DNA from: Pseudogemmobacter hezensis
Lineage (GTDB): Bacteria; Pseudomonadota; Alphaproteobacteria; Rhodobacterales; Rhodobacteraceae
NCBI RefSeq assembly: GCF_013155295.1
Contig: NZ_JABJXT010000008.1
Span: 62,001 to 126,000 of the forward strand
DNA length: 64,000 nt
Reading direction: 5' to 3'
Under the pieces are notes generated by a model. That model saw nothing but the letters and a program-made list of their open reading frames with translations. It was not told the DNA's origin and did not search any database. Position 1 is the first letter of the stretch. Every line of letters begins with the position of its first letter. Positions 17,451-27,724 of the stretch are shown one piece after another. The position numbers and the translations under genes are program-made.

Positions 17451-19283
17451 ATGCTGATCCAAATTCGTCGCAAACTGACAGGCCACAGGCTTGCCCCTGT
17501 GATTGTGCTGATCGCCGGACTAAGCCCTTTGCCCGCAAAGACAGAGCCCTCGCATGGCATAGCTATGTATGGCGCGCCTGCGCTACCCCCGGATTTTGTG
17601 TCTTTGCCACAAACCAACCCAGAGGCCCCGAAAGGCGGCAGCATCACGCTTGCCCTGCCTGGCACCTTTGACAGCCTTAATCCTTTTATCACCGCAGGCA
17701 ATCCGGCGACCGGGATCACGCCGCTCGTGGTGGAAACACTAATGGGGCGAAATTATGACGAGCCCTTCTCGCTCTATGGGCTTTTGGCCGAATCGGTCGA
17801 TACCGATTCGGCACGAAGCTATGTTGAATTCACCCTGCGTGAAGAGGCTCGATTCGCCGATGGCAGCCCCGTTACGCCCGAAGACGTGCTTTGGTCGTTT
17901 GAAACACTCGGCACTTTGGGCAATCCGCGCTATCACGCCGCCTGGGCCAAAGTGGCCAGCGCCGAGAAAAGCGGTCCGCGCTCTGTCCGCTTCACCTTCA
18001 CCACCGCTGACCGGGAATTGCCGCTGATCCTGGGGCTGCGGCCGGTTTTGCAAAAGGCGCAGTGGCAGGGGCGCGATTTTACCGCGACCTCCTTTGATCC
18101 GCCGATGGGATCGGGGCCCTATACCGTCGCGCGGGTCGAACGCGGCACCTCGATCACCTATCGTCGCAATCCCGACTGGTGGGGCCGCGATCTGCCCTTC
18201 AATCGCGGCCAGTGGAACCTCGATGAGATCCGCTATGAGTATTTCGCCAATCCGCTGGCGATCTTTGAAAGCTTCCGCAGCGGCTTTGTCACCTCTTACC
18301 GTGAGACCAATCCGGCCCGCTGGGCCAGCAGCTATGATTTCCCCGCCATCCGCAGCGGCGATATTACCCTGTCCGAAATCCCCCATCACCGCCCCTCGGG
18401 GATCGAGGGCTTCGTTTTCAACACCCGCAACCCTTTGTTCCAGGACTGGCGGGTGCGCGAGGCGCTGATCCAGGCTTTTGACTTCACCTTCATCAATCAG
18501 GTGATCAATGGCGGCGTCCAGCCGCGGATAGAAAGCTATTTCTCGAACTCGCCCCTTGGCATGATCCCCGGCACCCCCGCCGAAGGTGACGAGCTTGCGC
18601 GGCTTTTGCCCTTTGCCGACAGCCTGCCCCCCGGCACGATTGAGGGCTATCGCCTGCCGGGCGCAAGTGATGCCACCAGCTATCGCCGCCAGCTGCGCAG
18701 CGCCGCGCGGCTTCTGGAAGAGGCGGGTTGGCATGCCGATGACAGCGGCATGCTGCGCGACAGCGCGGGTAGGCCCTTCCGCTTTGAGATCCTGCTGGGC
18801 GTAGGCCAGGATGAGATGATCGCCGTCGCCGCAATCTGGATAGAGGCGCTGCGGGCCCTGGGCATAGAGGCCTCGGTCAATGCGATCGACGCGGCGCAGA
18901 TGCGTGAGCGCACCCGCGAATACCGCTTTGACGTGACGCATTACATCCGCTCGACCTCGCTTTCGCCCGGCAATGAGATGCTGCTTTACTGGGGCTCGGC
19001 GGGGGTGACCCAGCCTGGCAGCGGCAACTGGATGGGGGTTGATACGCCCGCGGTGGATGCGCTGATCGCGCAGATCCTCGGCACCGATGATCCGGCAGAG
19101 TTCCAGACCTCGGTGCGGGCGCTGGACCGGGTGCTGACCGCCGGGCGCTATGTGGTGCCGATCTGGTATTCTGACCGCGCCCGGATTGCGCACAGAAAAG
19201 AGTTGAAATATCCCGCCAAAATCCCACTTTATGGGGATTGGCTGGGATTTCAGCCGGATACCTGGTGGTATCAGGCTGAGTGA
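17451..19283 (+). CDS. Extracellular solute-binding protein family 5 (YejA-like)
   Basis: 610 residues. It is the periplasmic substrate-binding component of a peptide-type ABC importer. The N-terminus is a signal-peptide-like segment (basic MLIQIRRKLTGHR, then PVIVLIAGL). A family 5 binding fold follows: GGSITLALPGTFDSLNPF, YVEFTLREEARFADGSPVTP, and the C-terminal YGDWLGFQPDTWWY typical of the YejA group, which takes up oligopeptides and microcin C-like compounds. The frame also opens at 17382, but ATG 17451 gives the signal peptide. No permease or ATPase genes are adjacent, so it is an orphan binding protein here. The ligand is unknown. Confidence 0.9.
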   Translation: MLIQIRRKLTGHRLAPVIVLIAGLSPLPAKTEPSHGIAMYGAPALPPDFVSLPQTNPEAPKGGSITLALPGTFDSLNPFITAGNPATGITPLVVETLMGRNYDEPFSLYGLLAESVDTDSARSYVEFTLREEARFADGSPVTPEDVLWSFETLGTLGNPRYHAAWAKVASAEKSGPRSVRFTFTTADRELPLILGLRPVLQKAQWQGRDFTATSFDPPMGSGPYTVARVERGTSITYRRNPDWWGRDLPFNRGQWNLDEIRYEYFANPLAIFESFRSGFVTSYRETNPARWASSYDFPAIRSGDITLSEIPHHRPSGIEGFVFNTRNPLFQDWRVREALIQAFDFTFINQVINGGVQPRIESYFSNSPLGMIPGTPAEGDELARLLPFADSLPPGTIEGYRLPGASDATSYRRQLRSAARLLEEAGWHADDSGMLRDSAGRPFRFEILLGVGQDEMIAVAAIWIEALRALGIEASVNAIDAAQMRERTREYRFDVTHYIRSTSLSPGNEMLLYWGSAGVTQPGSGNWMGVDTPAVDALIAQILGTDDPAEFQTSVRALDRVLTAGRYVVPIWYSDRARIAHRKELKYPAKIPLYGDWLGFQPDTWWYQAE

Positions 19284-19351
19284 TATATCCCTATCCGGTA
19301 TCAGGGCCGCGCAGACGGTCTGAAATAATGGGCAGTAAAGGCAGACAGAGC

Positions 19352-19468
19352 ATGAAAAAATACCTGATGATTGGCCTCATTCTGGCGGGGCTTGCGGGCT
19401 GCAACACCGTGGCTGGCGTGGGCGAGGATGTCTCGGGCGGGGCCCGCACCGTTCAGGGCTGGTTCTGA
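19352..19468 (+). CDS. Entericidin A/B family lipoprotein
   Basis: 38 residues. A short signal peptide (MKKYLMIGLILAGLAGC) carries a lipobox LAGC. The tail NTVAGVGEDVSGGARTV is the entericidin signature. Entericidins are tiny envelope lipoproteins; in E. coli they form a stress-linked antidote/toxin pair, but alphaproteobacterial members usually occur singly and their role is unclear. The start is chosen at MKKY; a longer in-frame extension has no signal-peptide logic. Confidence 0.88.
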   Translation: MKKYLMIGLILAGLAGCNTVAGVGEDVSGGARTVQGWF

Positions 19469-19783
19469 TCGCAGATCCTCAGGCGCAGGCCCTTTCGCCG
19501 GCGCTGCTGCCCCAATCCGCCCCTTACACTTATGGCACAGCTTGTCGTTGCGTGTTTTTGCGCAGGCGCGGCTGTGCCTGAAAGCCGTTGAAATAACTTT
19601 GCGCAGGGGCGACGGCCAGGCTACAAGAGCCCGCGCAGACAGAGTCTGATCTCTGCCGCCGGTCTGGTGCGATTGCCACTTCGCCCGATTGGCAGGATCC
19701 TTTGCCGCCACCCTGTAAGCCTGTTCACAGAGGCAACGGCCAAAGCGGTCGGCCCCTGTCTTCCTTAACCAGAAAGCCCTGTT
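19469..19783. other. Intergenic stretch, no gene seen
   Basis: 315 bases between the entericidin gene and the DsbA-family gene. I see no convincing ORF, tRNA or terminator. It presumably carries the promoter of the downstream gene, but no good -35/-10 pair stands out. Confidence 0.5.
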
Positions 19784-20437
19784 ATGAGCAGCGACGCCCC
19801 CCAGAAAGAAGTCCGTCTCGACATCTTTATCGACCCCGTCTGCCCCTGGTGCCATATCGGCATGCAGAACCTGGAGAATGCGCTTGCCGCGCATCCGGGC
19901 CATCCCTTCCGCCTGTTCTGGCATCCGTTCCGCCTGAACCCCGATATCCCCAAAGCGGGCGTCGACAAGCGCGAATATCTGGAGGCGCGCTTTGGCGGCA
20001 AGGAAAAGGTCGATGAGGTCAATCAGCGTCTGCGTCAGGTGGCGCAGGACGCCGGGGGCGAGATCGACCCGGACCGCCCGCCCCGCCTGCCAAACACGCT
20101 GGATGCCCATCGGGTGATCGACTGGGCCGGGATTGAAGGCGTGCAGCATGAGGTTGTCACCCGCATCCTGCAGGCCTATTGGGATGAGGGGCGCGATATC
20201 GGCGACGCCGAAGTGCTGGCAGATATCGCCGCCTCGGCCGGTATGGACCGCGCCGCAACCCTGCGCCTTTTGCAGTCAGACGCCGATAAGGCAGAGCTGA
20301 TCACCCGCGAAGGCGAGGCCCGCCGCAAGGGCGTGAATTCCGTCCCGACCTTCCTGATCGGGCAAAAATATGTCGTCAACGGAGCACAGCCGCCGAAGTT
20401 CTGGGCGGATGTGATCCAGGAAATAGCAAAGACCTGA
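19784..20437 (+). CDS. DsbA-family oxidoreductase (FrnE-like)
   Basis: 217 residues. Thioredoxin fold with inserted helical domain, active site CPWC (Cys20, Cys23) in IDPVCPWCHIG, and cis-Pro loop GVNSVPTFLIG. No signal peptide, so it is a cytoplasmic member of the DsbA/2-hydroxychromene-2-carboxylate isomerase superfamily, as in FrnE proteins tied to disulfide handling and oxidative stress. It is followed after 5 bases by the Bcr/CflA exporter gene, so the two are probably cotranscribed. Confidence 0.9.
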   Translation: MSSDAPQKEVRLDIFIDPVCPWCHIGMQNLENALAAHPGHPFRLFWHPFRLNPDIPKAGVDKREYLEARFGGKEKVDEVNQRLRQVAQDAGGEIDPDRPPRLPNTLDAHRVIDWAGIEGVQHEVVTRILQAYWDEGRDIGDAEVLADIAASAGMDRAATLRLLQSDADKAELITREGEARRKGVNSVPTFLIGQKYVVNGAQPPKFWADVIQEIAKT

Positions 20438-20442
20438 ACACC

Positions 20443-21675
20443 ATGAATACCTCTGGCAGCCCGCGCCCTGCGGGCCCCAACCACGCGAAGCCCGCGCTTG
20501 GGCAAGTGGAATTTATCGCGCTGATTGCGATGCTTTTTGCGACCATCGCGCTGTCGATCGACGCGATGCTGCCCGCGATCACCGAGATCGGGCAGCTTCT
20601 GTCCCCCGAGGCCCCCAATCGCGCCATGCTGATCATTGGCGCGTTTTTCCTGGGCATGGGGCTTGGCACTTTTGTCTCTGGCCCGCTGTCTGACGCCTGG
20701 GGGCGCAAGACTGTGATGATGATCGGCGGCGCGATCTATTCGATTGCCTCGCTGGTGTGCTACTTCGCGGGCTCTCTTGAGGTGCTGATCGCCGCGCGTG
20801 TCGTCCAGGGGATCGGCGCTGCCGGCCCCCGCACCGTCTCGCTTGCTATGGTGCGCGATATGTACAGCGGTCGTGAGATGGCGCGGATCATGTCCTTCGC
20901 TATGATGATCTTCATGGTCGCCCCGGCGATTGCGCCGCTGATGGGTCAGGCGATCATCCATCTGGCCGACTGGCATGCGATCTTCCTGGCCTTCGTGATC
21001 TTCTCTGTGATCAGCCTCTTGTGGCTGGGCCTGCGCCAGCCAGAGACGCTGCCGCTGGCCGACCGCATCCCGCTGAACATTCCGCGGCTGATGGCCTCGA
21101 CGAAGGATCTGTTCTCGCATCGGATCGTGGTGGTGACGATTGTGATCCAGGCGCTGGTGATGGCGGTTCTGGTCTCGCAGCTGTCCTCTATCGCCCCGGT
21201 GTTTGAAAAGCATTTCGGGCGTGGCACCGAGTTTCCGCTGTGGTTCGCGCTGGCGGCGGTCTTCTCGGCGCTTGGCTCGCTGGCCAATGCGCGGCTGGTG
21301 ATGACGGTTGGCATGCGCCGCGTCGTCACCGTCACCTTTGCGGTGGTGCTGACGATCTCGGTCCTGGTGCTGATCTCGCTTTTGTGGATCAAACTGCCGC
21401 TTGGTGCCGACTTCGCGCTGTTCATGATCTGGCTGACCAGCCTCTTTTGCATGATGAGCCTGACCATGGGCAATCTGAACGCACTCGCGATGGAGCCGGT
21501 GGGCCATATTGCAGGCTTTGCGGCCTCGATCATGGCGGGGGTCTCGACGGTGCTGGCGGTTGTGCTGTCGCTGCCGGTGACCCAAAGCTTTACCGACAGC
21601 CATCTGCCGCTGGTCGCGGGTTCGGTGGTGTTCCTGGGCCTGGCGCTGGCGCTGATGCGGCTGACAAAGCGGTAA
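20443..21675 (+). CDS. Bcr/CflA-type multidrug efflux MFS transporter
   Basis: 410 residues with 12 predicted membrane helices. Major facilitator superfamily proton antiporter of the drug-exporting Bcr/CflA branch. The motif A region GPLSDAWGRKTVMM follows helix 2; GIGAAGPRTVSLAMVRDMYSG (quoted in part) matches the conserved helix 4-5 segment of this branch. ATG lies 5 bases after the DsbA-family stop. The exported substrate cannot be told from sequence. It ends at the strong terminator shared with mfd. Confidence 0.92.
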   Translation: MNTSGSPRPAGPNHAKPALGQVEFIALIAMLFATIALSIDAMLPAITEIGQLLSPEAPNRAMLIIGAFFLGMGLGTFVSGPLSDAWGRKTVMMIGGAIYSIASLVCYFAGSLEVLIAARVVQGIGAAGPRTVSLAMVRDMYSGREMARIMSFAMMIFMVAPAIAPLMGQAIIHLADWHAIFLAFVIFSVISLLWLGLRQPETLPLADRIPLNIPRLMASTKDLFSHRIVVVTIVIQALVMAVLVSQLSSIAPVFEKHFGRGTEFPLWFALAAVFSALGSLANARLVMTVGMRRVVTVTFAVVLTISVLVLISLLWIKLPLGADFALFMIWLTSLFCMMSLTMGNLNALAMEPVGHIAGFAASIMAGVSTVLAVVLSLPVTQSFTDSHLPLVAGSVVFLGLALALMRLTKR

Positions 21676-21714
21676 CAGCCAGAGCGCCAAAGACGGCTAC
21701 AATTTATCCCTTTG

Positions 21715-21748
21715 AAAAGGCGCGCGGATTACTTTCCGCGCGCCTTTT
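21715..21748. terminator. Bidirectional terminator overlapping the end of mfd
   Basis: AAAAGGCGCGCGGA (21715-21728) pairs perfectly with TCCGCGCGCCTTTT (21735-21748) around a 6-base loop. It ends the Bcr/CflA transcript on + and the mfd transcript on -. The mfd stop codon and last codons lie inside it. Confidence 0.9.
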
Positions 21749-24700
21749 CTGCAAGGTCACGGGCGATGGCAAAGGCGCCCCGGATCCGGTCAGCCTCAGA
21801 CTTCATCTCGCCCAGCAGCACGATCTTATTGCCCTGCACTTTGGCGGCGGGGCCCTGGTCTTTCAGGAATTCGACCAGGCCTGCCGGATTGGCGAATTTG
21901 TCGTTCTGGAAGGTCAGCGTCGCGCCTTTGGGTCCGGCATCCAGACGGTTGATCCCGGCCCGTTTCGCCATCGCTTTGATGCGCACGATCAGCATCAGCG
22001 TATTGACCTCTTTCGGGATCGGCCCGAAGCGGTCGATCAGCTCGGCGGCAAAACCCTCAAGCTCGACCTTCGACGAAAGGCCGGAAAGCCTGCGATAAAG
22101 CCCAAGCCGGATGTCGAGATCGGGGATGTAATCCTCTGGGATCATCACCGGCACGTTCAGGTTCAGCTGCGGGCTCCAGTCGTCCGAGACATCGGAAAGC
22201 CCGTCGATCTCGCCCGATTTAAGTTTCGCAATCGTCTCTTCCAGCATGTGCTGATACAGCTCATAGCCGACCTCGCGGATATGGCCCGACTGTTCCTCGC
22301 CCAAAAGGTTCCCCGCGCCGCGCAGGTCAAGGTCGTGGGACGCCAGGTTGAACCCCGCGCCCAGGCTGTCGAAACTGGCCAGCAGTTTCAGACGCTTCTG
22401 CGCCTGGGGCGTCAGGATCATCCGGGGCCGCGTGGTCAGATAGCAATAGGCCCGCGTTTTCGAGCGACCGACCCGGCCGCGGATCTGGTGAAGCTGGCTA
22501 AGCCCGAACATATCGGCGCGATGCACGATCATCGTGTTCGCGGTCGGGATATCCAGGCCGCTCTCAACGATGGTCGTCGCCACCAGCACATCGAACCGCC
22601 CGTCATAGAACTGGTTCATCCGCTCATCGAGGTCGCCCGCCGCCAGCTGGCCATGGGCGATGACATAAGAGACCTCAGGCACATGCGCCTTGAGGAATTC
22701 CTCAATCTCGGGGATGTCAGAGACACGCGGCACCACGAAGAACGACTGCCCGCCGCGATAACGCTCACGCAAAAGCGCCTCGCGCAGCGTGACCGTGTCG
22801 AATTCCGAGACATAGGTGCGGATCGCCAGGCGGTCCACCGGCGGCGTTGCGATGATCGACAGATCGCGCACCCCGGTCAGCGACAGTTGCAGCGTGCGCG
22901 GGATCGGCGTCGCGGTCAGGGTCAGCACATGGACCTCGGATCGCATCTCTTTCAGGCGTTCTTTGTGGCTGACCCCGAAATGCTGTTCCTCGTCGATGAT
23001 CAAAAGGCCGAGGTTTTTCAGGTTCACCCCCTTGGCCAGCAGCGCATGGGTGCCCACCACGATATCAACGGTGCCGTCGCCGAGGCCCTTCCTGGTCTCA
23101 GCCGCCTCTTTCGCCGATACAAAGCGCGACAGCGGCCGCACGTTCAGCGGAAAGCCCCGGAACCGCTCGGCAAAGCTGCGGTAATGCTGGCGGGCAAGCA
23201 GTGTGGTCGGGCAGATCACCGCGACCTGCATCCCCGCCATAGCCGCCACGAAAGCCGCCCGCATGGCGACCTCGGTCTTGCCGAATCCCACATCGCCGAC
23301 GATCAGCCGGTCCATGGGCGAGCCCTTTTCCAGATCCGCCACCACATCGCTGATCGCGGCCAGCTGGTCATCGGTTTCGGGCCAGGGGAAGCGGGCGGCA
23401 AAGGCCTCCCATGCGGAATGCGGCACATCCAGGATCGGCGCCGAGCGCAGCATCCGTTCGGCGGCAACCCGCATCAGCTTGTCGGCGATCTCGCGGATGC
23501 GTTCCTTGAGTTTCGCCTTCTTCGCCTGCCAGGCACCACCGCCCAGGCGGTCAAGCAGGCCTTCCTCATGGCCGTAACGCGAGAGAAGCTCGATATTCTC
23601 GACCGGAAGGTAAAGCTTCGCCTCTTCGGCATATTCGATCATCACCATCGCATGGGGCGCGCCCAGAGCGGTGATGGTCTCAATCCCCAGGTAGCGCCCC
23701 ACGCCATGTTCGACATGGACGACCAGATCGCCGACCGAAAGACTGTCGATCTCGCGCAGGAAATTCTCGGCCTTGCGCTTGCGGGCGGGTTTGGCAACCA
23801 GCCGGTCGCCCAGCACATCCTGTTCGGATATGACGGCAAGACCTTTGGCGGTGAAACCCGCCTCAAGCGCCCAGATGATCTGATGAACTGCGCCGGGCTT
23901 GCCTGCGCCTTTGACGGGCGCGGCGTCAACGTCGCGCAGATCGCGGATGGTTTCGGTTGCTATATTCTGATCGGTCAACAGACCGCGCAGACGCTCCAGC
24001 GCGCCTTCGGACCAGGAGGCCAGCACGACATGGCGATCCTGGCGCAGCTGGCGGATATGATCGGCCAGGGCCTCAAAAAGATTGACGGATTCCTGCTGAC
24101 GCTCGGGGGCAAAGCTGCGGCCCGCGCGCCCGCCCGCATCCAGAACCGAGGGTCCGGGGCTTTGTGCCAGCGGCGAAAGGCGGATCTCACGGCGATCAGA
24201 AAGCGCCGTTTTCCAGGCCTCTTCGTCAAGGTAAAGGCCCTGGGGGGGCACCGGCTTATAGACGGAATCCATCTTCGCCCGCGCCGCCATCGCATCATTG
24301 CGGGCGTCATAGGCGTCAGCCACCGCCTCCCAGCGGGCCAGCTGCATCACCGGGACCTGGTCATCCAGCATGACCGTGGCCTCGGGCAGATAGTCGAAGA
24401 TTGTCTCAAGCCGCTCATGGAAGAAGGGCAGCCAATGCTCCATCCCCTGATGCTTGCGCCCCGCACTGACGGCCTCATAAAGCGGATCATCCGAGCCGCC
24501 CGCGCCAAATTCCACCCGGTAGTTCTGGCGGAAACGGGTGATCGCGGGTTCATCCAGGATCACCTCAGACATCGGCGCGAATTCGACCGATTTCAGCTTT
24601 TCCGTGGTGCGCTGGCTGGTGGGGTCAAAGCGGCGGATGCCGTCCAGTTGATCGCCGAAGAAATCCAGCCGCACCGGCCCATCCGGCCCCGGCGGCCAGA

Positions 24701-25184
24701 TATCGACGATGCCACCGCGCAGCGCATAATCCCCCTGTTCGGCCACGGTCGAGGCCGGGGTAAAACCCATACGCGCCAGGAAATCACGCAGCCGTTTCTC
24801 ATCGACACGGTCGCCCAGTTTCACCTGGAACGAGGCCTCTCGCACCACCTGGCGCGAGGGCAGCTTCTGACTGGCGGCATTCAGCGTGGTGACCAGCACG
24901 AAAGCGCCGGGCAATCCTTCGGCCAGCGCCGCCAGCACCGACATGCGCCGGGCCGAGGTTTCAGGGTTCGGCGAGACACGGTCATAGGGCAGACAATCCC
25001 AGGCCGGCAGGCTCAGAACAGGCACACCCGGCGCGAAAGCCCGCAGCGCGGCCCGCATCGCCTCGGCCCGTTTGTCATCGCGGGCGACATGGATGACGGG
25101 GCGGCCCTTTTCCAGCTCGCGTGCAAGCAGGAAGCCGTCATAGCCTTCCGGCGCCCCTCCGAGGATTATCGGCAGATGGACCAT
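21729..25184 (-). CDS. mfd: Mfd transcription-repair coupling factor
   Basis: 1151 residues. This ATP-dependent translocase removes RNA polymerase stalled at DNA lesions and recruits UvrA. Layout: UvrB-homology region (~1-340), RNA polymerase interaction domain with VGDLVVHVEHGVGRYLG (~490-560), SF2 helicase core with Walker A GDVGFGKTEVA (~640), Walker B IDEEQHFG, motif VI QIRGRVGRS, and a C-terminal regulatory domain. All motifs look intact. It ends inside its own terminator hairpin. Four bases separate it from the membrane protein gene upstream. Together with uvrA it gives two NER components in the window. Confidence 0.97.
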   Translation of the reverse strand: MVHLPIILGGAPEGYDGFLLARELEKGRPVIHVARDDKRAEAMRAALRAFAPGVPVLSLPAWDCLPYDRVSPNPETSARRMSVLAALAEGLPGAFVLVTTLNAASQKLPSRQVVREASFQVKLGDRVDEKRLRDFLARMGFTPASTVAEQGDYALRGGIVDIWPPGPDGPVRLDFFGDQLDGIRRFDPTSQRTTEKLKSVEFAPMSEVILDEPAITRFRQNYRVEFGAGGSDDPLYEAVSAGRKHQGMEHWLPFFHERLETIFDYLPEATVMLDDQVPVMQLARWEAVADAYDARNDAMAARAKMDSVYKPVPPQGLYLDEEAWKTALSDRREIRLSPLAQSPGPSVLDAGGRAGRSFAPERQQESVNLFEALADHIRQLRQDRHVVLASWSEGALERLRGLLTDQNIATETIRDLRDVDAAPVKGAGKPGAVHQIIWALEAGFTAKGLAVISEQDVLGDRLVAKPARKRKAENFLREIDSLSVGDLVVHVEHGVGRYLGIETITALGAPHAMVMIEYAEEAKLYLPVENIELLSRYGHEEGLLDRLGGGAWQAKKAKLKERIREIADKLMRVAAERMLRSAPILDVPHSAWEAFAARFPWPETDDQLAAISDVVADLEKGSPMDRLIVGDVGFGKTEVAMRAAFVAAMAGMQVAVICPTTLLARQHYRSFAERFRGFPLNVRPLSRFVSAKEAAETRKGLGDGTVDIVVGTHALLAKGVNLKNLGLLIIDEEQHFGVSHKERLKEMRSEVHVLTLTATPIPRTLQLSLTGVRDLSIIATPPVDRLAIRTYVSEFDTVTLREALLRERYRGGQSFFVVPRVSDIPEIEEFLKAHVPEVSYVIAHGQLAAGDLDERMNQFYDGRFDVLVATTIVESGLDIPTANTMIVHRADMFGLSQLHQIRGRVGRSKTRAYCYLTTRPRMILTPQAQKRLKLLASFDSLGAGFNLASHDLDLRGAGNLLGEEQSGHIREVGYELYQHMLEETIAKLKSGEIDGLSDVSDDWSPQLNLNVPVMIPEDYIPDLDIRLGLYRRLSGLSSKVELEGFAAELIDRFGPIPKEVNTLMLIVRIKAMAKRAGINRLDAGPKGATLTFQNDKFANPAGLVEFLKDQGPAAKVQGNKIVLLGEMKSEADRIRGAFAIARDLAEKARGK

Positions 25185-25188
25185 GGTC

Positions 25189-25713
25189 TCAGTAAAGCAC
25201 AGAATGGGAAAGGTTGCGCCACATGCCGAAAAGCGAGGTGGTGAAAATCGCCACCATACCGATCATCTGCACATAACGGCGCAGCTGGATCAGACGCCGC
25301 AGCAAGGCCTCGCCCTGATTGTCGCCGCCCTCGATCTGCAAAGAGGTGCGCAGGCTCAGCCAGCCCACGGGCACCATCCAGATGGTCATCAGAAACAGCG
25401 CCTGGGCGAATTCGATCCAGTACCAGAAGGCCATCATGGCCAGTGCGGTAAAGAAGAAGGTCAGTCCAAAGAACATCGGCATTGCGGCGGTGCGCGCCAC
25501 GCCCAGCATGCGCCGTGCCCTGATGCCGGCCAGCGTCTCGATATCCAGCTGCGTCTGCCCGCCCTCACGTCGGCCGCGGCTGATCATGTCAAAGGGCACG
25601 CCCAGCACCCAATGGCTGGACATCGACCAGATCACAGCCAGCCCGATCCAATACCAGAGATTTGAGAAGGACCGCAGGTCGATCACTTCGGTGACAATGT
25701 GGTAAAGCTCCAC
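25189..25713 (-). CDS. Conserved membrane protein of unknown function
   Basis: 174 residues with about four hydrophobic helices (~20-38, ~83-100, ~103-120, and a weaker one ~152-168). A polar loop around GGQTQLDIETLAGIRARR lies in the middle. Similar rhodobacterial proteins are sometimes labelled 'component of SufBCD complex' in databases, but I see no Fe-S or Suf motif that supports this. It lies 4 bases upstream of mfd on the same strand, so it is probably cotranscribed with it. Confidence 0.75.
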   Translation of the reverse strand: MELYHIVTEVIDLRSFSNLWYWIGLAVIWSMSSHWVLGVPFDMISRGRREGGQTQLDIETLAGIRARRMLGVARTAAMPMFFGLTFFFTALAMMAFWYWIEFAQALFLMTIWMVPVGWLSLRTSLQIEGGDNQGEALLRRLIQLRRYVQMIGMVAIFTTSLFGMWRNLSHSVLY

Positions 25714-25855
25714 CTGCGCGGCTTCCCTGTCTTAAGGACTGATTGTCGCGCCCCCCGCACTTGAAGAGGCCCCCCTTTCCATGGCAGGCAAGGGCACGGG
25801 CTGCAAGCCCTCTCGACATTTGCCTTGCTCAAAGGCCCCGCTGAATGGCCGCCAT

Positions 25856-26907
<1,052 letters not shown>

Positions 26908-27097
26908 GGCGGGCGATGCGGGCAAGCCTGCGGGTGGGCTGCGCTTTTGATATGGGCATCTGATCCTGGCAAAGGTGGGGAAACCCGCCTCTTGCGACAG
27001 AAAATTGCGCATGGCCGATGACAAAGCCCGCTTGCCCCGCTAGATTTAGCGCAAATGGGGACACAGAGCCCCTGCTTACGGTATTGAGGGCAGAGCT

Positions 27098-27655
27098 ATG
27101 GAAAAACTGACAAGACGCGCCTTGCTGGCTGGTGCAGGATCGGCAACGCTGCTGACGGCGGCCTGCGGCAATGGGGTTGGCTCGAACGGGGCGGCGCAGA
27201 TTGATGCGCGGGTCGATGCGACGCAGAACTATCTCTTCGGCCGCTATCCGGGCACGCGTGAGCTGGCCAGCCGCGCCAATGGCGTGCTTTACATGCCGTT
27301 GATGACCGAGGCCGGATTTGTCTGGGGCGGCGCTTTCGGGCGCGGTGCATTGCGCATCCAGGGCGCGACGGTCGATTATTACTCGGCCACCAAGGCCAGC
27401 GTTGGCCTGCAGATCGGTGCGCAGCAATATGCACATGCGCTGTTTTTCATGACTCCCTCGGCGATGGAAGAGTTCCGTCGCTCGTCCGGCTGGGCGGCTT
27501 CGGCCGATCTGCGCTATGCAACGCCCGAGGAAGGCGCCTCGATCGGCAAGGCCACCACCGAAAGTGAGCCGGTCATCGCGCTGATCTTCGGCCAGCAGGG
27601 GCTAATCGCAGGCGCAACGCTGGCGGGCGTGAAATACACCCGTATCATTCCCTGA
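27098..27655 (+). CDS. SYLF (Ysc84) domain lipoprotein
   Basis: 185 residues. The N-terminus has a twin-arginine-like start (KLTRRALLAGAG) and a lipobox (LTAACG, Cys ~23), so it is probably an envelope lipoprotein. The remainder is a SYLF/Ysc84 lipid-binding domain, with YYSATKASVGLQIGAQ and a C-terminal GQQGLIAGATLAGVKYTRI. The bacterial function is unclear. ATG 27098 follows a weak SD (GGGCAG). Immediately after it lie four 16-bp tandem repeats leading to the DedA gene. Confidence 0.88.
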   Translation: MEKLTRRALLAGAGSATLLTAACGNGVGSNGAAQIDARVDATQNYLFGRYPGTRELASRANGVLYMPLMTEAGFVWGGAFGRGALRIQGATVDYYSATKASVGLQIGAQQYAHALFFMTPSAMEEFRRSSGWAASADLRYATPEEGASIGKATTESEPVIALIFGQQGLIAGATLAGVKYTRIIP

Positions 27656-27660
27656 TCCGA

Positions 27661-27724
27661 CCCGGATCTGAAATGGCCCGAAACTGAAATGACCCGAACC
27701 TGAAATGACCCGGATCTGACCATG
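27661..27724 (+). repeat. Four 16-bp tandem repeats running into the DedA start codon
   Basis: Units at 27661, 27677, 27693 and 27709 follow the consensus CCCGAATCTGAAATGA with few substitutions. The last unit ends exactly with the ATG of the DedA gene. They fill the entire gap between the SYLF gene and DedA, and therefore replace a normal ribosome-binding site. Confidence 0.85.

Noticed and set aside
19625-19705. Weak inverted repeat TGCCA-N11-TGGCA upstream of the DsbA-family gene
   Set aside because: Five-base arms with a long spacer are expected by chance in this composition.
21240-25244. A 1334-residue plus-strand open frame opposite mfd
   Set aside because: Antisense shadow of mfd and of the end of the exporter gene; it lacks any recognisable domain.
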